Shown here: positions 6,961 to 13,700 of the stretch, piece after piece
How positions within the stretch are numbered: position 1 is the first letter of the stretch
Layout: each line of letters opens with the position of its first letter
From: an uncultured Eubacteriales bacterium
Lineage (GTDB): Bacteria; Bacillota; Clostridia; Oscillospirales; Acutalibacteraceae
Direction: 5' to 3'
DNA: 19,337 bases
Assembly: GCA_900313125.1 (NCBI GenBank)
Contig: OMPZ01000056.1
Span: forward strand, 1-19,337
Program-made: the position numbers and the translations under genes
The notes under the pieces: model-generated
What the model saw: only the letters and a program-made list of their open reading frames with translations
What the model was told of the DNA's origin: nothing
Databases searched by the model: none

Positions 6961-7785
6961 TTACTTCGTAAGCTCCCTGTATATCTCGTTTTTCTTTAGC
7001 CCCGAAGCCTTAGCCGCCTGCTTTGCGGCGTCCGACGCGGAAGAGCCTTCCGCAATAAACTCGTTTGCAAGCTGCACCGCCTGTTCAAGCGTAAGCTGCT
7101 CGCGCTCCTCCTCGCTCTTGCCTTCGATTATCAGAACGATCTCGCCCTTGATACCTCCGTCGGCGTATTTTTCCGCCGCGTCTTTAAGCGTAGTTCTGAC
7201 GACCTCCTCATGTATCTTCGTAAGCTCGCGGACTATCGAGATGCGCCTGTCGCCGAACGTCTTGTACATATCGGCAAGCGTATTTGACAGCTTATGCGGC
7301 GCTTCGTAGAAGATCATCGTGCGCTTTTCGTCTTTGAGAGAGTCAAGATGGTCAAAGCGGCTTTTTTTCGTCACGCTGAGAAAGCCCTCGAACGTGAACC
7401 GCCCCGTCGGCAGACCCGATATCGCAAGCGCCGACACAGCCGCGCTCGCGCCCGGCACGACCGCAACGGTGATACCGCGCTCGGCGCACTGCGCAACAAG
7501 CAGCTCGCCCGGGTCGGAGATGCAGGGCATTCCGGCGTCGGTAACTATAGCGCAGTTTTCTCCCGACTCTATCCTGTCGCAGATAACGTCGCCGCGTTCG
7601 CGCTTGTTGTGCTCGTAGTAGCTTATCATCGGCTTTTTGATGCCGAGGTGATTGAGTATCTTCAATGTAACGCGCGTGTCCTCCGCCGCGATGAAATCAA
7701 CGCTTTCGAGTGTCTCGGCAGCTCTCGGAGAAAGGTCGCCGAGGTTGCCTATCGGCGTTCCGACAACGTAAAGTATGCCGCTCAT
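6961..7785 (-). CDS. rsmI: 16S rRNA (cytidine(1402)-2'-O)-methyltransferase RsmI
   Basis: Methylates the ribose of C1402 in the decoding centre of 16S rRNA, using SAM. The 274-aa product has the tetrapyrrole-methylase fold signatures: LYVVGTPIGNLGDLSPRA at the N-terminus, AEDTR, the TDAGMPCISDPG loop, VPGASAAVSAL, and a small C-terminal domain ending GLKKNEIYRELTK. The reading frame stays open far upstream inside the previous gene, but the ATG at 7785-7783 is preceded by GGAGGGG, overlaps the TGA of the upstream gene as ATGA, and gives the canonical start. In B. subtilis rsmI (yabC) is also near the yabB methyltransferase, which supports both calls. No clear terminator follows, so read-through towards fabH is possible. 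Confidence 0.96.
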   Translation of the reverse strand: MSGILYVVGTPIGNLGDLSPRAAETLESVDFIAAEDTRVTLKILNHLGIKKPMISYYEHNKRERGDVICDRIESGENCAIVTDAGMPCISDPGELLVAQCAERGITVAVVPGASAAVSALAISGLPTGRFTFEGFLSVTKKSRFDHLDSLKDEKRTMIFYEAPHKLSNTLADMYKTFGDRRISIVRELTKIHEEVVRTTLKDAAEKYADGGIKGEIVLIIEGKSEEEREQLTLEQAVQLANEFIAEGSSASDAAKQAAKASGLKKNEIYRELTK

Positions 7786-8543
7786 AAATGCCCCTCCTTG
7801 TAGTCGCCGTAAATGTCTATCATCTCCTGCGAGAAATTGAAATTGTCGTCCTCTATCAGGAGCGTCGGCAGCATCACAAGTCCGCCGCTGCGCGCGCCGC
7901 GCTTGCCCTCGACGAGAAACAGCTTTGCCGCCTTGCCGCGGCGCTGCTCGACAAACCGCAGGCGTTTCGGCTCGATCCCGGCGTTCCTCATGGAAAGCAG
8001 AACGTCGGTCAGCCTTTCGGGACGCTGACAAACGCAAAGCCTGCCGCCGAATCGCAGCAGGTCTGACGCCGCTTTTGTTATATCGTCGATAGTACACTCC
8101 GTTTCGTGGCGTGCGATGCGCTTTTGCATATCGTCGTTGACGACGCCCCCGCCGCCTATCTTATACGGCGGATTCATCGCGATCATATCGTAAAAGCCGA
8201 ACTGCGCCTTGCCCTTGAGATCCTTCAGGTCGGCGTTTATCACAGTGATCCTGCCGCCGAGTCCGTTCATCTCAACGCTGCGCTGCATCATCTCTGCGGC
8301 GGGCTGCTGTATCTCCACGGACGTCACGCTTTTCGGCGGAGTGTTTCTGCACCAGATAAGACTTATCGCGCCGCAGCCCGCGCCGAACTCCATGACGTTC
8401 TCGTGCTTTTTCGGCGCGGCGAAATCCGCAAGAAGTACGGTGTCGGTAGAAAAGTGGTTTTCATTCGACACTATTACCGAAATGCCTGCGCCGAGCGGCT
8501 CGATATGCTCGCCCTCTCGCAGCACGATATCCTCAGCGCACAT
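7782..8543 (-). CDS. TrmN6/YabB-like adenine-N6 methyltransferase (tRNA1(Val) A37 family)
   Basis: A class I SAM-dependent methyltransferase of 253 aa. The SAM-binding loop is EFGAGCGAISL (about residues 52-62), and the MNPPY tetrad in the middle is the N6-adenine (or N4-cytosine) methyltransferase catalytic motif. Overall layout, with the GGVVNDD and RARHETECTIDD-like stretch after NPPY, follows the YabB/TrmN6 group that modifies A37 of tRNA1(Val). The ATG is 11 bases inside the end of the fumarase-like gene, and its TGA overlaps the rsmI start by 4 bases, so it is translationally coupled on both sides. The yabB-rsmI neighbourhood is shared with B. subtilis, without the small yazA between them. 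Family call is firm; the exact tRNA substrate is inferred. Confidence 0.85.
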   Translation of the reverse strand: MCAEDIVLREGEHIEPLGAGISVIVSNENHFSTDTVLLADFAAPKKHENVMEFGAGCGAISLIWCRNTPPKSVTSVEIQQPAAEMMQRSVEMNGLGGRITVINADLKDLKGKAQFGFYDMIAMNPPYKIGGGGVVNDDMQKRIARHETECTIDDITKAASDLLRFGGRLCVCQRPERLTDVLLSMRNAGIEPKRLRFVEQRRGKAAKLFLVEGKRGARSGGLVMLPTLLIEDDNFNFSQEMIDIYGDYKEGHL

Positions 8544-9057
8544 AGATATTGTTTCCCTTGCTGTCGATCGCGACGATGAGCGGCATATCCTCGACCTCGT
8601 AGCGGTAGATGGCTTCTGTGCCGAGATCCTCGTAGCAGATCATATCGACCTTCTTTATGCTCTTCGCTATCAGCGCAGCAGCACCACCCACGGCGATCAG
8701 GTAGACCGCGTTGTTTTTTATCATCGAGTCAATGACGGGCTGCGTTCTCGCGCCCTTGCCGACCATCACCTTCAGTCCGAGGTCAAGCAGCGAAGGCGCG
8801 TACTTGTCCATTCTGTATGACGAGGTAGGCCCGCACGGACCTATCACATAGCCCGGCTTTGCGGGAGCCGCGCCAACATAATAGATCGTCTGACCCTTCA
8901 CGTCAACGGGCAGCTCTTTGCCCTGCTGCAGCAGGTCGTACATTCTTTTATGCGCCGCGTCGCGCGCCGTATAAAGATAGCCGGTCGCGAGCACTCTGTC
9001 GCCACATTTGAGGGCAGCGAGCTGCTCGTCGGTTATCGGAAAATTTATTTTCTTCAT
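8533..9057 (-). CDS. Fumarate hydratase class I beta-type subunit (FumA C-terminal / TtdB-like)
   Basis: The 174-aa product matches the beta (C-terminal swivelling) domain of the two-subunit iron-sulphur hydro-lyases: fumarase class I or tartrate dehydratase. Visible marks are the GDRVLATGYLYTARDAAHKRM stretch near the N-terminus, the GPCGPTSSYRMDKY substrate-site motif, VMVGKGA, and VGGAAALIAKSIK. The catalytic 4Fe-4S cluster of such enzymes is held by the alpha subunit, which is usually encoded next door; here the flanking genes are methyltransferases and no alpha gene is visible in the window. GAGGG lies 7 bases before the ATG. It is in the middle of the yerC-rsmI operon, 23 bases after the YqeM-like gene. 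Fumarase beta is the likely role; which hydro-lyase it completes is not settled. Confidence 0.85.
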   Translation of the reverse strand: MKKINFPITDEQLAALKCGDRVLATGYLYTARDAAHKRMYDLLQQGKELPVDVKGQTIYYVGAAPAKPGYVIGPCGPTSSYRMDKYAPSLLDLGLKVMVGKGARTQPVIDSMIKNNAVYLIAVGGAAALIAKSIKKVDMICYEDLGTEAIYRYEVEDMPLIVAIDSKGNNIYVR

Positions 9058-9080
9058 TATTATTCCCTCTGGATAAGAAA

Positions 9081-9830
9081 TTATCGGCTGCCGAGCTTTC
9101 GCGCCGCGACGGTCAGCCGCTGAGAATCCTCTCGGGGCTGACAGAATGTCGTGTCGTCGTAAACGGCAAGCGTTTCAAAGCCGCAGTCCGACAGCATCTT
9201 TTTGATATCCTCAGTCGGATACGCAAACTCACGAAAGCTCTCGCTCTCGCGGATATATTTGCCGCCGACCGGCTCGAAAAAGTCAAGCTCGATCTTGACG
9301 GAGCAGTCGCTTTCGCGAAATGTATTCTGCCACACGAGGTAGACCTCGTCGGTGTCGTAAACGAACGTATTGTTTCCGAGCACCTCGCGGTGCTTGTACG
9401 GCGTGTTGACGTCAAACACGAAAAGTCCGCCCGCGCTCATATAGCGCGAAACTCTTTCAAACGCCGTTCTAAGTTCCCGCTCGCCCTGAAGGTGGCTCAG
9501 GCTGTCGAGCGTACAGACGCAGGCGTCGATCTCGCCCCAAAGCTCGAGCGACTGCATTTTCTGCCGGATAAACATGATGTCGAGCTGCTCGTCGTACGCC
9601 TTTTCCTGCGCCATCGTCAGCATATCGGCGGATGCGTCAGCGCCGAAGATATCATAGCCGCGTTTTTTCAGCTCTATCGTCAGCGTACCCGTTCCGCAGG
9701 CAAGGTCGAGCACCGTTTCCGGCTCGCAGCCGAATTTATCGAAAATTTCGCAGATATAGTCAGCCTTCTGCCGGTAATCGACGTTTCTCGTCAGCCCGTC
9801 GTAAAACGCGGCAAAAACACCGTAAGCCAT
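9081..9830 (-). CDS. YqeM-like class I SAM-dependent methyltransferase
   Basis: A 249-aa Rossmann-fold methyltransferase. The SAM-binding motif I is VLDLACGTGTLTIEL (around residues 40-54), with an acidic residue ending strand 2 in GADAS, and later CVCTLDSLSHL and GGLFVFDVNTPYK, which correspond to motifs IV-V. The start (YGVFAAFYDGLTRNVDY) and the TFRESDC...EFAYPTEDIKKML layout resemble B. subtilis YqeM, whose substrate I do not know with certainty. The ATG shares one base with the yerC TGA (TGATG), and an AAGGAG ribosome site lies within the end of that gene, so translation is coupled. Substrate is not predictable from the sequence. Confidence 0.85.
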   Translation of the reverse strand: MAYGVFAAFYDGLTRNVDYRQKADYICEIFDKFGCEPETVLDLACGTGTLTIELKKRGYDIFGADASADMLTMAQEKAYDEQLDIMFIRQKMQSLELWGEIDACVCTLDSLSHLQGERELRTAFERVSRYMSAGGLFVFDVNTPYKHREVLGNNTFVYDTDEVYLVWQNTFRESDCSVKIELDFFEPVGGKYIRESESFREFAYPTEDIKKMLSDCGFETLAVYDDTTFCQPREDSQRLTVAARKLGSR

Positions 9831-10141
9831 CAGTCGTTCTCCTTGCCCTCAAGCTCTCTGAGCCTGTCGAACACGAGCGAATAGCCCTCGCAGCTTGTGT
9901 AGTTTAGCGAACGGTTGACGCGGCTTATCGTAGCCGTTGACGCGCTCGTTTTTGCAACTATCTCGCTGTAGACCGTATTTTCGCTCAGCAGCTTTGCGAC
10001 CATAAGGCGGCGCGACATCGCGTTAAGCTCGGGAACTGTACACAGGTCCTCAAAAAAGCGGCGGCACTCCTCAACGGTCTGCAAGGTCGTTATAGCCTTG
10101 AACAGGTAATTCAGGTTCTCTTCGTCCATTTTTGCGTTCAT
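9830..10141 (-). CDS. YerC/YecD family TrpR-like DNA-binding protein
   Basis: A 103-aa protein of the TrpR/YerC/YecD family. An N-terminal helical part (LNYLFKAITTLQTVEECRRF) leads into a helix-turn-helix-like region containing YSEIVAKTSASTATISRVNRSL, which is very close to the TrpR DNA-reading head. An ATG nine codons upstream exists, but the ATG at 10141-10139 has GGAG at a spacing of 8 and none is seen for the longer form, so I use the shorter protein. It is first in its operon, behind a clear promoter and a small inverted repeat that could be its own binding site. Family membership is firm; targets and any ligand are unknown, and it should not be called a tryptophan repressor. Confidence 0.9.
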   Translation of the reverse strand: MNAKMDEENLNYLFKAITTLQTVEECRRFFEDLCTVPELNAMSRRLMVAKLLSENTVYSEIVAKTSASTATISRVNRSLNYTSCEGYSLVFDRLRELEGKEND

Positions 10142-10188
10142 AATTTGATCTCCTTTTGCCCGAATCATCTCTCGGGAAACATTGCCTG

Positions 10189-10210
10189 TCGTTTTTATAC
10201 TTTAAAACGA
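10189..10210. promoter_or_regulatory. Inverted repeat in the yerC leader (candidate operator)
   Basis: TCGTTTT and AAAACGA arms separated by 8 bases, starting about 14 bases downstream of the -10 of the yerC promoter, around or just after the expected transcription start. A dimeric repressor bound here would block initiation. Autoregulation by the TrpR-like protein itself is a guess based on position only. Confidence 0.35.
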
Positions 10211-10223
10211 TATTTATATTTAG

Positions 10224-10252
10224 ATTTTATCACAAACTAAAGCAAAAGTAAA
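10224..10252 (-). promoter_or_regulatory. Promoter for the yerC-rsmI operon
   Basis: On the minus strand TTTACT (10252-10247), a 17-base spacer, then TAAAAT (10229-10224) preceded by TGA, an extended -10. The distance to the yerC start gives a leader of about 75 bases. The AT-rich setting and exact spacing make it the best promoter in this gap. Confidence 0.65.
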
Positions 10253-10285
10253 GGATTAATTCTGCATAAACAAGTTCCCTTTTTT

Positions 10286-10358
10286 CAATTACGCGGTTTT
10301 ACTTTGGTTTAAGGCACAACTTATGTCCCGCGCGGCTCGGCTTGCCCGGCAAGCCTAC
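10286..10358 (-). repeat. Hairpin repeat copy A (inverted)
   Basis: Read on the minus strand it begins GTAGGC and ends CCGCGTAATTG. It contains a perfect 7-bp stem, GGCTTGC/GCAAGCC, with a CGG loop in that orientation (10339-10355). Confidence 0.65.
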
Positions 10359-10370
10359 TGCATTTATGGC

Positions 10371-10489
10371 GTGGGGCGATCGCTATGCTTTTGACAACCT
10401 AAAAACGGATTATAACCAACGGTACAGTATGCCGTGGCAGACGTTGCCAAAGGCAACAATATCGACCCGACTCGGCAGCGGAGCCCCAC
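10371..10489. repeat. Central segment closed by a long-range stem
   Basis: GTGGGGC (10371-10377) pairs with GCCCCAC (10483-10489), and just inside CGCT (10381-10384) pairs with AGCG (10477-10480) across a small internal loop. Enclosed are a perfect hairpin, GTTGCC/GGCAAC with an AAA loop (10443-10457), and a possible CCAACGG/CCGTGG stem. Several nested pairings in 119 bases suggest a fold, as nucleic acid rather than protein. Confidence 0.4.
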
Positions 10490-10546
10490 AGGCATTTTCC
10501 GTCGTACTTCAGAGGTAAAATAACATCTGTTCCGAATCTTAACAAA

Positions 10547-10616
10547 GTAGGCGCATTGGATGCGCCGAGCCGCGCGGCGAAGAAGCCGTGCTTTAGCGAA
10601 GTAAAACCGCGCAATT
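10547..10616 (+). repeat. Hairpin repeat copy B
   Basis: Begins GTAGGC and ends CGCGCAATTG. It contains a perfect 7-bp stem, GGCGCAT/ATGCGCC, with a TGG loop (10550-10566), then a second stem GCGCGGC/GCCGTGC around GAAGAA with one G-U pair. Similarity to copy C extends upstream through CAAAGTAG. Confidence 0.7.
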
Positions 10617-10670
10617 GCCCGCCCCCGGACTTTATCGGCAAAACATTATTTGCTCCGCACCTTAAACAAA

Positions 10671-10740
10671 GTAGGCACGCCGGGCGTGCCGACCCGCGCG
10701 GCGAAGAAGCCGTGTCTTAGACTACCTAAAAACGCGCAAT
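10671..10740 (+). repeat. Hairpin repeat copy C
   Basis: Direct copy of B, 124 bases further on. Its stem is GGCACGC/GCGTGCC with a CGG loop (10674-10690), and the middle section GCGCGGCGAAGAAGCCGTG is identical to B. The 3' part diverges to ACCTAAAAACGCGCAAT; the 11-mer ACCTAAAAACG also occurs at 10397-10407. It abuts the glgP terminator. Confidence 0.7.
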
Positions 10741-10741
10741 C

Positions 10742-10772
10742 AAAAATCCCTTTCCGCGAGGGCAGAAAGGGA
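10742..10772 (-). terminator. Intrinsic terminator of malQ-glgP
   Basis: On the minus strand TCCCTTTC and GAAAGGGA form a perfect 8-bp stem with a 10-base loop (10772-10747), followed directly by five T and then GATT. It begins 22 bases past the stop codon of the fusion gene. Confidence 0.85.
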
Positions 10773-10794
10773 GCTTTGAACAAATGATTTTTAA

Positions 10795-13700
10795 TTATTT
10801 TACGTCGTTGACCTTCCAGAGCTCTTCGGCATACTGGAGGATAGTTCTGTCGGAGCTGAATTTGCCTGCGTTTGCAACGTTCATGAGACACTTCTTGCCC
10901 CAAGCCTGTCTGTCCTCATAATCTGCGTTAGCCTTGATCTTCGTCTCAACATAGGACGGAAGGTCGAGCAGAATGAAGTAGTGGTCGGGATCATGCCATG
11001 CAGCGCCGTTGATGAGCGAGTTGTGGAGCTCTGCGAAGCTGCCTTCGCCCTGTCTGCCGCCGTCGGAGAATGTGCCGTCTACGAGCGTGTCGATGACCTT
11101 CTTGATCTCCGGGTTCTCTTCGTAGATCTTTCTGGAGCTGTAGGTCTTCTGAGCCTTGAGCGCCTCGATCTCTTCTACCTTAGCGCCGAAGATGTACTCG
11201 TTCTCGTCGCCTGCTTCCTGTGCGATCTCAACGTTAGCGCCGTCGAGCGTACCGAGTGTTACCGCGCCGTTGAGCATGAACTTCATGTTGGAAGTACCGG
11301 AAGCCTCTGTACCTGCCGTGGAGATCTGCTCGGAGAAGTCTGCTGCCGTAACGATCTTCTCGGCGTAGGATACGTTGTAGTTCTGAACGAATACGACCTT
11401 GATCTTGTCGTTGACATCGGGATCGTTGTTAACGAGCTTAGCGATCTCGTTGATGTACTTGATGATAGCCTTAGCTCTTGCGTAGCCCGGAGCTGCCTTT
11501 GCGCCGAAGATGAACGCTGTCGGATGCCAGTCCGGGAGCTCGCCCTTCTTGAGCTTGAAGTAGATATCCATGATTGAGAAAGCATTGAGAAGCTGTCTCT
11601 TGTACTCGTGGAGTCTCTTTACCTGAATATCAAAGATAGCGTCGGGGTTGAGGTCAACACCCTCGTGCTTGCTGATGTACTCTGCGAGCTGACGCTTTTT
11701 CTCGTGCTTGATCGCGTTGAAACGGTTGATCGTCTCGGGAGTGATCTTTTTCTCAAGCTTCTTGAGCTCGTCAAGATTCCTAAGGTAAGCGTCGCTGCCG
11801 ATAGCGTCTGTGAGCAGGTCGCAAAGCTCGGGGTTGCAAAGACCGAGCCAACGGCGCTGTGTGATACCGTTCGTCTTGTTCTGGAAACGCTCGGGGTACA
11901 TCTTGTACCAATCCTTGAGCGTGTCCGCCTTGAGGATCTCAGTATGGATCTGAGCAACGCCGTTCGTGTAGCTCGACGCATAAACTGCCATTCTCGCCAT
12001 GTGAACTACGCCGCCGTCGATGATCCTCATTCTTGAGATGTCGCACTTCGGGCCGAGATCCTTCTCGAGTCTTGCGGCGATCTTCTCGATGATAGCGTAA
12101 ACCTCGGGGATAACGGATCTCATGAGGTCGATGTTCCACTTCTCGAGAGCCTCTGCCATTACGGTGTGGTTCGTGTAGGAGAAGGTCTTCTGAGCGATCT
12201 TGAACGCCTCTTCAAATGTAAGACCGTCCTGCATGAACAGTCTGATAAGCTCGGGAACGGAAACTACCGGGTGTGTATCGTTGAGCTGGATAGCCGTTTC
12301 CTCTGCGAACTTGTTGTAGTTGTCGCCGTACTTCTTCTTGTACTTCTTGATGATATCCTGAAGCGAAGCGGAGCAGAAGAAATACTGCTGCTTCAGGCGG
12401 AGAACCTTACCCTCGTGACGGTTGTCGTTCGGGTAGAGGACGTTTGTGATATCCTCGGCGCGGTTCTTTTCAGCAACGGAGCCGGTGTAATCGAAGCTGT
12501 TGAACTTCAGGAAATCGAAGTTCTCCATCGCCTCTGCCTCCCAAAGGCGGAGAGTGTTGATGTTCTCCGTGCCGTAGCCGATGATAGCCATATCGTAAGG
12601 AACAGCCTTGACGACCTGATCGGCGAACTTAACGACAACAGTGTCTTCGTTTCTGCGGATGCACCACGGATCGCCGAAGCGCTGCCAGTCGTCCGCGGAC
12701 TCGACCTGGAAGCCGTCTACGATGCTCTGCTTGAACAGACCGTACTTGTAGCGGATGCCGTAGCCGTCGAGCGGAACGTCGTGCGTAGCCGCGGAATCGA
12801 GGAAACAGGCAGCAAGTCTGCCGAGACCGCCGTTGCCGAGAGCCGCGTCGTCTATGTCCTCAAATACGTTGATGTCGATGCCCTTCTGAAGAAGCATTTC
12901 CTTGACATCATCAAGGATGCCGAGGCAGTACAGGTTGTTGTACATCATTCGTCCCATAAGGAACTCAGCCGAGAAATAATAAGCTCTTCTCTGGCTCGCG
13001 TGAACATTCTTAGCCTTTGTCCAGCGCTCGGAGATCTCACCCATTACTGCCTTGCCGAGCTCTTCGTGAAGCTCTTCTGTCGTAAGCTCCTCAACAGACT
13101 TGCAATAGTCTGTCTTTGCAGCAAGCTCCAGCTTTTCAAGGATCGGATTCTTCTCAGTATTTTCCATGTCTTCGTTTTCCTCCAGCCTGTCATACTTGAC
13201 AGTTAATTCTCTGATCTTTTTAGCAAGACCGTTTGTCGCGTAATCTTTTCTGATACGCCACTCCCAGTTACCGCCGAGAGTAGACGGTGTATTCATTCTC
13301 GCCTCCGTGCCGAGACCGAGCAGATCCTGCATCTGAATGATCGCAGTGTCTGCAACGCTCTCATACGCGGTGCGGATGATGCCCCAGTTAAACGGCTCGT
13401 CGTCTGCCATCTTGCAGTATTCCTTTGCAAACTCGATGCAGTCCTTCTTAGCCGTATCAGCCCAGCCGATAAGCGTGTCGTTGTCGTGCGTGCCTGAATA
13501 AACGACGCAGTTGGGCGTGTATGTATGCGGAAGATAGTCGTTCTCCTCGTCGGAATCGAACGCAAACTCCAGCACCTTCATTCCCGGATAGCCGGAATCC
13601 TTGAGCAGCTTGATGACGCCGGGCGTCATAGTGCCGAGATCCTCCGCGATGATCGGGAGATCTCCCAGCTCCTTCCTCATAAGGTTGAAGAATTCAATGC

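Larger units (their letters stand above)
10286..10616. repeat. About 331-bp element with long imperfect inverted-repeat arms (MITE-like)
   Basis: The left arm (10286-10358) and right arm (10547-10616) are inverted copies of each other. Their outer 19 bases differ at one position (CAATTACGCGGTTTTACTT against CAATTGCGCGGTTTTACTT read inwards), and the inner part shares CCGCGCGGCTCGGC and GCCTAC. Between them lie about 190 bases with further inverted repeats. The layout resembles a miniature inverted-repeat element, but no clear target-site duplication flanks it and no transposase is present. Calling it mobile is inference. Confidence 0.5.
10253..10794. other. Gene-free intergenic region carrying a repeat cluster
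   Basis: About 540 bases between the glgP terminator and the yerC promoter. I see no convincing gene. Two minus-strand open frames here (one running into glgP out of frame) read HGFFAAR and PTL-type strings straight out of the repeat units, so they are products of the repeats. The content is three copies of a hairpin repeat, a central segment with its own inverted repeats, and the glgP terminator. Confidence 0.7.

Noticed and set aside
7786..8097. N-terminal extension of RsmI by 104 residues
   Set aside because: It lies inside the TrmN6-like gene in another frame and is Arg-rich junk; the ATGA overlap and GGAGGGG fix the real start at 7785.
10391..10416. Plus-strand TTGACA followed by TATAAC as a promoter
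   Set aside because: The spacer is only 14 bases, and no plus-strand gene follows.
10399..10903. Two minus-strand open frames (80 and 85 codons) reading HGFFAAR...PTL-type strings
   Set aside because: Both are generated by repeat copies B and C read in the same frame; one also runs into glgP out of frame. The repeats conserve stem pairing rather than protein sequence, and no ribosome site supports translation.
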